A stretch of DNA of 64,000 nucleotides from Streptomyces aurantiacus (GTDB taxonomy: Bacteria > Actinomycetota > Actinomycetes > Streptomycetales > Streptomycetaceae): positions 8,432,001-8,496,000 of the forward strand of contig NZ_CP114283.1 of assembly GCF_027107535.1 (NCBI RefSeq), written 5' to 3'. Position 1 is the first letter of the stretch; every line of letters starts with the position of its first letter. Under the pieces are notes generated by a model that was not told the DNA's origin, made no database searches, and saw nothing but the letters and a program-made list of their open reading frames with translations. This document shows, piece by piece, positions 33,493 to 43,100 of the stretch. The position numbers and the translations under genes are program-made.

Positions 33493-34724
33493 CAACTGGG
33501 TCTCCTTGCTGTGCGGCTCCCAACGTGACGGCCGGTCTCGACGGCCGTCGTGTCACCTGCGCGCCCTCCCTTCCGCGGCAGATAGACCAGGGCCTCCGTG
33601 CCCACGAACCGCAGGACGAAGGTGGTCACCAGAGCGAGCGCCGTGGCGCCGAGCACACTCATGCCGAACCGGCTCACGAGCAGCGCGATCAGCGGGATGC
33701 GTACCACCAGGTCGGCGTTGGCGAGCAGCGCGAACCGGCCGGCCCGGTCCCACCAGCGCCGGTACTGCCGGCGGCCTGGGAAGCACAGGTGCTCGATGAG
33801 CAGGAAGTTCCAGGCGACGCCGAGCTGGTTGGCGGCGATCTCGGCGGGCAGATAGTGCATCCCGGCGGCCGTCAGGGCCCACAGCGCGGCGAGGTTCGGC
33901 AGGAAGCCGGTCGCGCCGATCAGCCCGAAGACCACCATCCGGGCCACCGGCGAGGCCGTGCGCAGTCCGGCGAGGTGCCGCAGGAAGCGGACGCCCTCCC
34001 GCGCGGTCGACTTGGACTCGCCCGCGAACCGTGGCCGGAAGACGAACGGCACCTCGGTGACCCGGCGCGGGCGGGCGCGTACGGCCGTTTCGAGGAGGAT
34101 CTTGTAGCCGAGCGGCTTCAGGACGTCCGCGGTGACCGCGCTGCGGCGGATCGCGAAGAAGCCGCTCATCGGGTCGCTGATGCCGCGCAGCCTGCGCGGG
34201 AACAGCGTCTTCGTCAGCCAGGTGGCGCCGCGGGAGACGGCGACGCGGTAGCCGCCGGCGAGCCCGGCGCGGCTGCCGCCCCTGATGTAGCGGGAGGCGA
34301 CGACGAGCCCCGCGTGGGTGCGCTCGCCGGCCTCCACCAACTCCGGTACCAGCGACGGCGGGTGCTGCAGATCGCCGTCCATGACGACGATCCAGTCGGA
34401 GGTCGCGGCCCGCATCCCCTCGACGACGGCCCCGCCGAGACCGCCGACGGGGCTCTCGCGGTGCAGCACGGTCACCGGGTACGGGCAGTCCCCGGCGGCT
34501 TCGCGGATCACCTCGGGGGTGTCGTCGGTGGAGTCGTCGACGAACACGACCTCGCAGGGCAGCCGCGCGGGCACCGACTCGGTGATCCCGCGCAGCAGTT
34601 CCCGTATGTTCGCGGACTCGTTGAAGGTCGGGACGACGATGGTGACGGCGCCGGGTTCGGGGACCGCGGTGACCCGCAGCGCGGGCTCGCCCACCTCCTC
34701 GGGGACGACGGACTCGTACGTCAT
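33492..34724 (-). CDS. Dolichol-phosphate-mannose-synthase-like GT2 fused to GtrA domain
   Basis: A 410-residue protein. Residues about 25-260 are a GT2 domain: VTIVVPTFNESANIRELL, VVFVDDSTDDTPEV, the DxD-type VVMDGDLQHPP, and SDPMSGFFAIRR. These mark polyprenyl-phosphate sugar transferases. Residues about 270-395 form a GtrA-like domain of four membrane helices (VVFGLIGATGFLPNLAALWAL, AANQLGVAWNFLLIEHLCF), thought to flip or anchor the lipid-linked sugar. Such fusions supply polyprenyl-P-hexose for GT39/GT-C enzymes, which is what the next gene upstream encodes. Its ATG overlaps the GT39 stop (ATGA). Confidence 0.9.
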   Translation of the reverse strand: MTYESVVPEEVGEPALRVTAVPEPGAVTIVVPTFNESANIRELLRGITESVPARLPCEVVFVDDSTDDTPEVIREAAGDCPYPVTVLHRESPVGGLGGAVVEGMRAATSDWIVVMDGDLQHPPSLVPELVEAGERTHAGLVVASRYIRGGSRAGLAGGYRVAVSRGATWLTKTLFPRRLRGISDPMSGFFAIRRSAVTADVLKPLGYKILLETAVRARPRRVTEVPFVFRPRFAGESKSTAREGVRFLRHLAGLRTASPVARMVVFGLIGATGFLPNLAALWALTAAGMHYLPAEIAANQLGVAWNFLLIEHLCFPGRRQYRRWWDRAGRFALLANADLVVRIPLIALLVSRFGMSVLGATALALVTTFVLRFVGTEALVYLPRKGGRAGDTTAVETGRHVGSRTARRPS

Positions 34725-36424
34725 CGGCCGTCTCCGCCGGCCGCCGCGCCGGAGGTGCCGGGCGTGCCCGCCGTGCTCGCCCTGCTCCTCTCGGAGCCGC
34801 CCCTGATCTGCCGGATCTCGATCCGGTCCTCGCCCTTGCCGAAGGTGGCGACCGGCGTGGAGTGCTCCATCGCCTGTCTGACGTTGGGCAGGTCGACCGC
34901 GTCGCGCCGCACGGTCGGGGAGGCGACCACGTAGTCGAGGTCGCGCCAGCCGCGCGGCATCGTCTTCGTCACCGCGGGGTCGAGGTCGGCCTTGTAGAAC
35001 CAGATGACGCCGAGGCCCGGCCGGTATCCGGCGTGCACGAGGTCGAGCCAGAGCGCGTCGTCGACCAGGACACGGGTCTCCTCGGGGTTGTCGACCTCGG
35101 TCGCCAGCCACTTCGACGCGGCCTGGTAGGGGGCGTTGGCGTCGGTGGTGACGGCGGTGCGGGCGCCGTCGTACCAGCGCGGCACGACGTACACCGCCGA
35201 GGCGGCGACGAGGAGCGCCGCGATCACGTACCTCCCCCCGGTGACGAACCGCTTCTCGTCGACGTCGCGCCACCTGCGCAGCACCCCGTGCGCGATGCTC
35301 GCCGTGCCTCCGGCGAGGACCAGCGCGAGGAACGGCAGGGCCTGGATGACGTACATCGCGGGCAGGTAGCCGTTCGGCCGCAGGGCGACCAGCGCGAGGA
35401 TGGCGACGGTCAGGGCGGGCCCGGCGAGGGCCCGCGCGGTCACCGACCAGCGCCAGGTGACGAGGAGCAGCAGTGCCCCGGCCAGCCCGCCGAGGGGCAG
35501 GACGCGGTCGTAGTAGAGCCAGGACTGCAGGACCCCGTACGAGCCGGAGCCCGCGTCGAGGATGAATCCGGAACCGGGCCTGGTCATCTGGTACTTGAGG
35601 CCGTCCCAGAGCGACACGTGTCCGGCGCCGGGGAAGAACTCGCCCTTGAGGAGCGCGAAGAGGGGGTACGAGAGGCCGACCAGCACGCAGGCCGTGACGG
35701 CTCCGGTGAGGGCGAACTTGCGGGTGTCCCGGTGGCTGTGGCGCCACATGGTGAGCATCACGGCCGGGAGGACGACGAGCATCGTCTCCTTGGTGAGCAC
35801 CGCCGCGGCGGCCGCGAGTCCGGCGCCGAAGTGGTGCCAGAGGTGGCGGCTCGGGGAGGCGGCCAGGAAGAACGCGAAGAGCGTCCACATCACGGCGATG
35901 TTGTCGAGGAAGATCTCGCGCTGGAGGACCACCGACAGCGGCGAGAGCCCGAAGAGCAGCAGGGCGAGGCCGGCCGCCCAGCGGGGCAGCGAGAGGCGGC
36001 GGGCCAGCGCGTAGACGAGGATCGCGCTGACGGCGCTGACCAGCAGCATCACGATCCGCATCGAGCCGACCGTCATCGACTCGGGGCTGATCAGGGACGG
36101 TATCCAGGTCAGCAGGGCGATCTGTATCCAGCCGAGGGGCGGGTGGTCGTACCAGTACGTGTAGTGGGCCAGGCCGTCGCCCTGCTGCACGGCCCAGGCC
36201 TGCGCGAGGTAGGTGCCCTCGTCGTCGCTGAGGGTCGGGTAGTCGGCGATGTTCCAGCCCTGCACGGTCATGACGGCCGCGAGGAGTACGCCGCACAGGA
36301 TCAGGTCGGTCCGCGAACGGCGCAGCCGTGACGGCCTTGTCCGAGGTGCCGGAGGGGTGCTGGGTACAGGAGTGCGCTGCGCGGGGACCTTGACCGTGGT
36401 CACCGCGGGAAGGGTGGAAGTCAC
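34721..36424 (-). CDS. GT39/ArnT-type polyprenyl-phosphate-sugar glycosyltransferase
   Basis: A 567-residue membrane protein with about 11-12 helices. The first external loop has the GT-C motif DDEGTYLAQAWAVQQG with its acidic pair, followed by the YDHPPLGW motif. These are typical of the PMT/ArnT family that uses a lipid-linked sugar donor on the outer face. Later segments LQREIFLDNIAVMWTLFAFF and GAGLAAAAAVLTKETMLVVLPA also fit. The C-terminus is a soluble tail rich in Ser/Gly. The start GTG 36424 overlaps the stop of the GT2 synthase gene as GTGA. Its donor is probably made by the fused GT2-GtrA protein encoded next. Confidence 0.88.
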   Translation of the reverse strand: MTSTLPAVTTVKVPAQRTPVPSTPPAPRTRPSRLRRSRTDLILCGVLLAAVMTVQGWNIADYPTLSDDEGTYLAQAWAVQQGDGLAHYTYWYDHPPLGWIQIALLTWIPSLISPESMTVGSMRIVMLLVSAVSAILVYALARRLSLPRWAAGLALLLFGLSPLSVVLQREIFLDNIAVMWTLFAFFLAASPSRHLWHHFGAGLAAAAAVLTKETMLVVLPAVMLTMWRHSHRDTRKFALTGAVTACVLVGLSYPLFALLKGEFFPGAGHVSLWDGLKYQMTRPGSGFILDAGSGSYGVLQSWLYYDRVLPLGGLAGALLLLVTWRWSVTARALAGPALTVAILALVALRPNGYLPAMYVIQALPFLALVLAGGTASIAHGVLRRWRDVDEKRFVTGGRYVIAALLVAASAVYVVPRWYDGARTAVTTDANAPYQAASKWLATEVDNPEETRVLVDDALWLDLVHAGYRPGLGVIWFYKADLDPAVTKTMPRGWRDLDYVVASPTVRRDAVDLPNVRQAMEHSTPVATFGKGEDRIEIRQIRGGSERSRASTAGTPGTSGAAAGGDGR

Positions 36425-37707
36425 GCAGGAACGTCCTCTCGGGACCCGCGGGTCAGGGCCGCGGCTTCGGTGTCGGTGAGGTGCGCACCGACGTGACTGG
36501 TCAGCTCCCAGTCGTTGTGGCCCCTCTGCTCGCGCCACACGGCACGGACGGCCGCACCGGCGAGGAGCACCTGGTAGAAGGGGCCGCCGACGACGAGCTT
36601 CAGGTAGTGGACGAATCGCACACGAAGCCCGTACTGCTTGCCGAAGTCGTGCAGCCCGACCAGTTCGAAGACGAAGGTGACGAACGCGGTGACGGCCGGC
36701 AGGAAGGTGATGAAGGCGATGCCGACCGGCACGTCGAGGAAGAGCGCGACGGCCACGTTCAGCGGGATGATCACACCGGAGATGGCCTGGAGGTACGGCG
36801 TCATCAGGGTGTAGCGGGCGAGGAGCCGCTGTCCGAAGCCCGGGAGCTGCTTCCAGTCCTTCTTGCGGTAGACCTGCAGGAAGCCCTGGTTCCACCGGGT
36901 GCGCTGCTTGAGCAGCGACATCAGGCTGCCGGGCGTCTCCTCCTTGGTCACCATGTCGGAGTCGTAGGCGACGACGACCTTCTTGCCGACGCTGGAGAGC
37001 CGGACTCCCAGGTCGCAGTCCTCGGCGAGGCAGTCGGGGTCCCAGCCGTCGGCCTCGCGCAGGACGTCCGTGCGAACGAAGACGGTGTTGCCGCCGAGCG
37101 GGATGAAACCTTTCTGCGCATGCAGGTGGAGTCGGGAGCGGAACCAGAAGAAGTACTCCAGGCAGTTGCGCAGGCTGTACCAGCTGGAGTGGAAGTTGAT
37201 GAGCTGGACACCGCCCTGCACGACGTCGGCGCCCGTCGAGCGGAAGGCGTGGTCGACGTGCGCGAGCAGCTCCGGGTGGACCTGGTCCTCGGCGTCGAAG
37301 ACCCCGACGACGTCACCGCGGCAGTGCGGCAGCGCCGTGTTCATGGCCCTCGGCTTGTTCTTCTTCTCGTGGGTGTCGACGACGACACGCACCCGCGGGT
37401 CACGCTCCGCGGCGTCGCAGGCGACCTCGGTGGTCTCCGGGTCGTCGTGCCCGACGATCACGATGATCTCGAAGTCGGTGTGGCTGGATTCCAGCAGTCG
37501 CTGGATGGTGTGGTCCAGGACGGCCTGTTCGTGCCTTGCGGGCAGCAGCAGTGAGAAGGACAGGTGCCCGCCCCCGTCCGGACTGCTGAACCGGGTGGAG
37601 GCCAGCACCTCGGGCGTACGCCACGCGTGCATCTGCCACCACAAGGTGAAAGCGGCCATCCAGAAAAGGGCAAGCGAAACGGCAGCGATGAAGACAGACG
37701 TCAGCAA
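36421..37707 (-). CDS. Processive membrane GT2 (cellulose-synthase-like)
   Basis: About 428 residues. It has one N-terminal membrane helix, a cytoplasmic GT2 domain and three or four C-terminal helices. The processive-GT2 signature is complete: an early acidic motif, the DxD in FDAEDQVHP, AEDCDLGVRL, and QRTRW in LLKQRTRWNQGF. These motifs are shared by cellulose, chitin and hyaluronan synthases. The product polymer cannot be read from sequence. I place the start at TTG 37707 because a GGGGGG ribosome site lies 5-6 bases before it; the frame stays open to 37875, so a GTG further upstream remains possible. It is the first gene of a coupled operon that ends with a secreted copper oxidase. Confidence 0.85.
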   Translation of the reverse strand: MLTSVFIAAVSLALFWMAAFTLWWQMHAWRTPEVLASTRFSSPDGGGHLSFSLLLPARHEQAVLDHTIQRLLESSHTDFEIIVIVGHDDPETTEVACDAAERDPRVRVVVDTHEKKNKPRAMNTALPHCRGDVVGVFDAEDQVHPELLAHVDHAFRSTGADVVQGGVQLINFHSSWYSLRNCLEYFFWFRSRLHLHAQKGFIPLGGNTVFVRTDVLREADGWDPDCLAEDCDLGVRLSSVGKKVVVAYDSDMVTKEETPGSLMSLLKQRTRWNQGFLQVYRKKDWKQLPGFGQRLLARYTLMTPYLQAISGVIIPLNVAVALFLDVPVGIAFITFLPAVTAFVTFVFELVGLHDFGKQYGLRVRFVHYLKLVVGGPFYQVLLAGAAVRAVWREQRGHNDWELTSHVGAHLTDTEAAALTRGSREDVPA

Positions 37708-37865
37708 AAGATCCCCCCAGGATCCCCGAAACCCCCTGTCACGACAGCGAGTCACTCCTGTCGTGTCCGGGACAGAGACTATGGGGGTTCTGTGAAGCCC
37801 GGGAGGTCTTCTGATAAATATCGTGTTTCGGAATGGTCGGTCGGTTGTCAGACGAAACCGAACAA

Positions 37866-37892
37866 GTGCGCACATTAACGGTCAGTGCGCAC
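37866..37892. promoter_or_regulatory. Paired GTGCGCAC motifs upstream of glycan operon
   Basis: Two copies of the self-complementary octamer GTGCGCAC (37866-37873 and 37885-37892), 19 bases apart, flank an AT-rich centre. They lie upstream of the GT2 promoter region and just before the stop of the DUF255 gene. A regulator site is likely but unidentified. Confidence 0.4.
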
Positions 37893-37907
37893 ACCCCCCT
37901 CCGCCGG

Positions 37908-39938
37908 TCAGCGCCCCAATGCCGCCCGGAGACGCTCGACATCGGTCGTCGGAGCGTCACAAGTGAAATTACGGCAGACATACGCCGTCGGTTCACCGCC
38001 GACCAGTGACCGGCCCGCGAGCAGCGGGAGTTCGCCGCTCTCCGGAGCACCCACGGCGACGACCGCGCCGGGTGCGGTGGCGAGCAGGGCGACGCGGTGG
38101 AGCTCCCGGGTGGCCGGGTCGTCGGCCGGGCCGACGACGGCCACCTCACGCGGCCCGTCGAGCTGCGCCTCGGCGGTGGCCAGACCCCAGCCGATGAACC
38201 GCGGCACACGCGGACCGAGCGCCTTCACCACTCCCAACGCCCGCTCCGCGGTGACACGGTGGGGCTCCGAACCGGTCTGGGCCGCGTAGCTCAGCAGCGC
38301 TCCGGCGGCCGCGCTCCAGCCGGAGGGCGTGGCGTTGTCGGTCGGGTCCTGCGGGCGGCGGATGAGCTTCTCGGCGTCGGCCGCCGTGTCGTACAGCGCT
38401 CCTGACTCCTCGTCGGTGAACTGCACGAGGACGTGGTCGAGCAGGAAGCCGGCGAAATCCAGCCAGACACCCTCACCGGTCACCGAAGCGAGCGCGAGGA
38501 ATCCCTCCGCGACGTCCGCGTAGTCCTCCAGCACACCCGCGTGGGCGCCGGCCCGGCCGTCCTTGCTGGTGCGGACGAGGCGCGCGTGCTCGTCCAAGTG
38601 GAGGCGCACCAGGAGGTCGGCGGCCCCTACCGCCGCGTCGACCAGGTCGGGCCGGTCGAAGTACGCGCCCGTCTCGGCCAGGGCGGCGACGGCCAGTCCG
38701 TTCCAGGCGGCCACGACCTTGTCGTCGCGGCCGGGGGCGGGGCGGCCGTCGCGTGCCTCCTTCAGGCGGGCCTTGACGGAGTCGATACGTGCCGCGTCGA
38801 ACAGGCCCTCCCGCTGCGGCAGCTGCAGGACGGAGGCACCCTCCTCGAACGTGCCCTCCTCACTCACGCCGAAGTAGTCGGCGGCGACCTCGGCATCCTG
38901 CTCGCCGAGAACCTCGCGCAGCTCACCGGGTGTCCACACGTAGTAGGCGCCCTCGACGTGCTTCCCGGTCCCGTCGTCGCTGTCGGCGTCGAGCGCGGAG
39001 GCGAACCCGCCCTCGTTCGTGCGCAGTTCGCGGACCATGAAGTCGGCGGTCTCCAGGGCCACCCGGCGGGCGAGATCGGACCCGGTGGCCCGCCACAGGT
39101 GCGCGTACACCCGGCACAGCAGGGCGTTGTCGTACAGCATCTTCTCGAAGTGGGGCACGACCCACTCGCGGTCGACGGAGTAGCGGGCGAAGCCGCCGCC
39201 GAGCTGGTCGTAGATACCTCCGCGGGCCATCCGCTCGCACGTGTCGGCGGCCATCTGCAGCGCGCCCTCGGCCCCGGTGCGCGCGTGGTGCCGCAGCAGG
39301 AACTCGACGGCCATGGACGGCGGGAACTTGGGCGCCCCACCGAAGCCGCCGTGCGCGGCGTCGTAGTCACGGGTGAGGCCGAGCAGCGCCCGCGCGAGGT
39401 CCTCCTCGCCCGGCACCTGCGCGTCCCCGAAGCCGATCTCGCGGCCGGCGAGATCGCGCACGATCTTCTCGGCGACCTCGGTGACCTCGTCCCGCCGGTC
39501 GGTCCACGCGCTGTGCACCCCCTCCAGCACCTGCCGGAACGAAGGGCTCCCCTGCCGGGGCGTGGGCGGGAAGTAGGTGCCGAAGTAGAACGGCTCGGCG
39601 CCCGGCGTGAGGAAGACGGTCATGGGCCAGCCGCCCTGCCCGGTCGCCGCCTGCACGGCCTCCATGTAGACCGCGTCGACGTCGGGCCGCTCCTCGCGGT
39701 CGACCTTGACGTTCACGAAGTGCGCGTTGAGGTAGTCGGCGGTCTCCTGGTCCTCGAACGACTCGTGCGCCATGACGTGGCACCAGTGGCAACTGCTGTA
39801 CCCGACGCTCAGCAGGACCGGCTTGCCGGTCCTGTCCGCCTCCTCGAAGGCCTCGGCCGACCAGGGCCACCAGTCGACGGGGTTGTCGGCGTGCTGCAGG
39901 AGGTAGGGGGACGTCTCGTGGGCCAGTCGGTTCGGCAT
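37908..39938 (-). CDS. DUF255 / YyaL-type thioredoxin-domain protein
   Basis: A cytosolic protein of 676 residues. The N-terminal thioredoxin-like domain (DUF255) starts [22 protein letters not shown] and has the motif [10 protein letters not shown] (a Cys-x-x-Cys), then [24 protein letters not shown]. The rest is an alpha/alpha six-barrel of the N-acylglucosamine epimerase/glycosidase type ([52 protein letters not shown]). This is the layout of YyaL and human SPATA20. No certain activity is known for the family. ATG 39938 fits better with the ribosome-site spacing than ATG 39947, but both are possible. It stands alone upstream of the glycan operon. Confidence 0.9.
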   Translation of the reverse strand: MPNRLAHETSPYLLQHADNPVDWWPWSAEAFEEADRTGKPVLLSVGYSSCHWCHVMAHESFEDQETADYLNAHFVNVKVDREERPDVDAVYMEAVQAATGQGGWPMTVFLTPGAEPFYFGTYFPPTPRQGSPSFRQVLEGVHSAWTDRRDEVTEVAEKIVRDLAGREIGFGDAQVPGEEDLARALLGLTRDYDAAHGGFGGAPKFPPSMAVEFLLRHHARTGAEGALQMAADTCERMARGGIYDQLGGGFARYSVDREWVVPHFEKMLYDNALLCRVYAHLWRATGSDLARRVALETADFMVRELRTNEGGFASALDADSDDGTGKHVEGAYYVWTPGELREVLGEQDAEVAADYFGVSEEGTFEEGASVLQLPQREGLFDAARIDSVKARLKEARDGRPAPGRDDKVVAAWNGLAVAALAETGAYFDRPDLVDAAVGAADLLVRLHLDEHARLVRTSKDGRAGAHAGVLEDYADVAEGFLALASVTGEGVWLDFAGFLLDHVLVQFTDEESGALYDTAADAEKLIRRPQDPTDNATPSGWSAAAGALLSYAAQTGSEPHRVTAERALGVVKALGPRVPRFIGWGLATAEAQLDGPREVAVVGPADDPATRELHRVALLATAPGAVVAVGAPESGELPLLAGRSLVGGEPTAYVCRNFTCDAPTTDVERLRAALGR

Positions 39939-40136
39939 GGGGTCCATCCTGCCGCAGTACCCACGGGGCGGCGCGGATCACCGGGACGCGCGGCGGATCA
40001 CCCGCTCTCCACAGGGGTAGGTCACGGGTCCGGGCTGCGAGGACGGGCGTGGGCACGCCAGAGGCTCTCTCGCCTTCCCCGCTCATCCGCAGGACACTTG
40101 ACCAAGAAAGCCGTTACCGGCAAAGGGGGATCCGAT

Positions 40137-43100
40137 ATGCGGGACAGCCATCGGGCGGAGGCCGAACGGCTGTTGGTCCGGGCCGTGGAGGAGGAGGTCC
40201 GGCGCTCGGGCGGCCGGGCCGACGCGAGCGTCCTGCTGTCGCGGGCGCGGGCCGCGCTGGACTCCATGGCACGGACGGCCGCCGAGGAGTACGAGGCCTA
40301 CACCCACGCACTGGACGAGGCGGAGGCCGGCCGGCTGAGTTTCGGGCAGCGGTACGCGCGCGAGGGCGCCGGAACTCCCCTGCTGGTGGCGGCGGTCGCG
40401 GCGCTCACGGCCGTGGTGGCGGACCTGGCGCTCGGCACCGGCGCGGGCGCGGCGGTGGGCGCGGGGGCGGTCGTCGGCGTCGCCGGCGCCGCCACGACGG
40501 TGGCGAAGGTGACCGCCTCCCATCTGCCGGCCGCGAGCCGCCGGGCGGGCGCCCTCGGACAGCCGGGCGGCCCGGAGCAGTTGCGGCTGGCCTGGCTGAC
40601 CGCCCTCGAGGTCCGCGGGATCCGCCCGTTCTTCGACCAGCAGCGGGTCTACAACGCCGCCACCGGGGCGAAGAAGGGCGCACCCCAGCTGCGGCGTACG
40701 GACAAGAGCGCGGCGGCCCGCAGACGCAGCGTCCTGGAGCAGTCCTTCGGTCAGCTCCCCGAACCGGTCGGGCCGTTCGCCGGCCGCCGCCAGGAGCTGC
40801 TGCGGATCGCGCAGTGGGTGCACGCGGCCCGCGCGAGCACGGAGACCAGGCCGACGGTGGTCGTCCTGCACGGCGCGCCGGGCTCGGGCCGCAGCACGCT
40901 CGCCGTGCGCGCCGCGCACGAGCTGAAGGACCAGTTCCGCGGCGCGTGCGTGGTGGACCTGCGGGGCGACAGCCGGGAGGAGCCGCCGCTGACCACCCGC
41001 GACGCGCTGCTCCACCTGCTGAACCGGCTGGGCGCGCCCCGCGAGCAGCTCCTGTTCCGTGAGCGCTCCTCGCAGGACCAGCAGGTCCGGCGGCTCGCCG
41101 AGCTCTACCACCAGCATCTGACGGGTCTGGCCGTGACGATCGTGCTGGACGACGCCCACGACGTGGAGCAGGTCTGCACGCTCGTGCCGGAGCGCTCCGA
41201 CAGCCTCGTCGTGGTCACCGCCCGCAAACCCCTGGACCTGCCCGCCGACCTCCCCGCCTGGGTGCATCAGCACGCGGTGGAGCCGTTGGCCGCGCCGGGT
41301 GCCGAGGAGCTCCTGAAGGCCTGCGCGCAGGACGACTCCGCCCCGTACGACGCCGAAGCCTCCGACGAGGTGAGGGAGTTGTGCGGCGGGCTCCCCCTGG
41401 CGCTGCGCATCGCGGGTTCGTCCCTCGGCCCGCGCACCTCCCGCCGTCTCGCCACCGACCTGGCGGCGTACGGCCCGGTCGAGCCGGTCGAACGGGTGCT
41501 GTGGCTGCGGTACACGGACCAGTCGGACACGGCGAGGCGTCTGCTGCGGCGGCTGGCTCTGGCGGGTCGCGCCTCGCTGGGCGCGGCCGCGGCGGCCGCC
41601 CTCCTCTCGACGGACGAGCCGGAGGCGACCCGCCATCTGGAGGCGCTCTCCCGGGCGGGCCTGATCGACCATGTGCGCGGCAGCCGCTACCGCCTGCACG
41701 ATCTGGTACGCGCCTTCGCGCAGGCCCGTCTCCTCGACGAGGAGGATCCGGCCGAGCGCACGGCCGCGCAGGAACGTCTCATCGTGAACTACGCCGAGCT
41801 CGCGGACTCGGTGATCCGCCTGGTCGACGGCAAGACGTCCACGCGCGCGGATCAGTTCGGGCCGCACGGCTTCACCTCGCTGGACGCGGCTTTGCGCTGG
41901 CTGGACGACGAGTCGAGCTTCATCACGGCGGCACTGCGGCACGCGGAGGGTGTGAACCAGGCGGCGGTGCTCAACCTCCTGGGCGCCCTGTGCGACTACT
42001 GCCTGCTGCGCGGCGACCTCTACCGCCTGGGCGAGATCAGCGAGTTGACGCAGTCCGTCGACCAGGGGCTGCTCGTCCGCTCGGTCCAGTGGCGCACGGG
42101 TATCGCGGCCCGTCAGCTCGGCGAACTCGACAAGGCCCGTACGACGCTGACATCGGTGGTCGACCTCTACTTCGAGGCCCACCACGACGCGGGCGCGGCC
42201 CGGGCACTGTGCTCCCTCGGGATCACCCTGCACCACCAGGGCAACCTCACCGAGGCGGCGGTGAAGCTCCAGGAGGCGCTGGACCTCCAGGCCTCCCCCG
42301 ACCTCGCGGCGGACCGCGCCTGGACGATGCACGCGCTCGCCGCGGTGGAGCGGGACCGGGCGAGGCTGCGTGAGGCGCTCGATCTGCTGACGAACGCCCT
42401 GGTCCTGCACCGTGAGGGCGAGTCCGTGCACGGTGAGGCCTGGGCGCACTTCCAGCTCGGCCAGCTGGGCCTGCGCATGGGCGACGTGCCGCGCGCCGAG
42501 TCCGAACTCCGCTCGGCTCTCGACCTGTACGGGCGCACGCGCGACGCACGCGGCGAGGCCTGGGCGCTGACCCAGCTGGCCCGGGCCCGGCTGGTCGACG
42601 GCGACCCGTCCTCCGCCGTCGACGGCCTGCGCCAGGCGGCTTCCCGCCACCGCGAGAACGAGGACTCCCGCGGCGAGGCCTGGACGGTGTACTACCTGGG
42701 CCAGTCGCTGGAGGAGACGGGCAGTCTCGACCAGGCGGTCCGTGAGCTGGAGCGGTCCCGGACGATGTTCTCGCGGATCCGTGACGTCTACGGCCTGGCG
42801 TGCGCCCGCCACCACTCGGCCCGGGTGACGCGCGACCAGCGGGCCGCGCAGACCGGCTCCCTGCGGAACTCGGGCTTCGCCCGGCAGCTCCTGGTGGACG
42901 CGCGGGCCGACTTCCAGCGGATCGGCGTCGCCCACGGGGAGGCCTGGACCTGCCTGGAGCTGGCGGTGGTGGACGCGGGCAACGCCCGTACGCAGCCCGC
43001 GCTGGCCCTGTGCGACGAGGCGACCGCGCTCTTCGCCTCGTACGGCGACCGCCGCGGCGAGGACTGGGCCCGCTTCCTGCGCTGCACCCTCCTGCCGTAC

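Noticed and set aside
36421..37875. Start of the processive GT2 at the far upstream end of its open frame
   Set aside because: The upstream part crosses an AT-rich promoter-like region and lacks a ribosome site; TTG 37707 has a good one.
42428..43070. 120-base periodic repeats considered as a non-coding repeat array
   Set aside because: They keep the reading frame and match the 40-residue TPR period.
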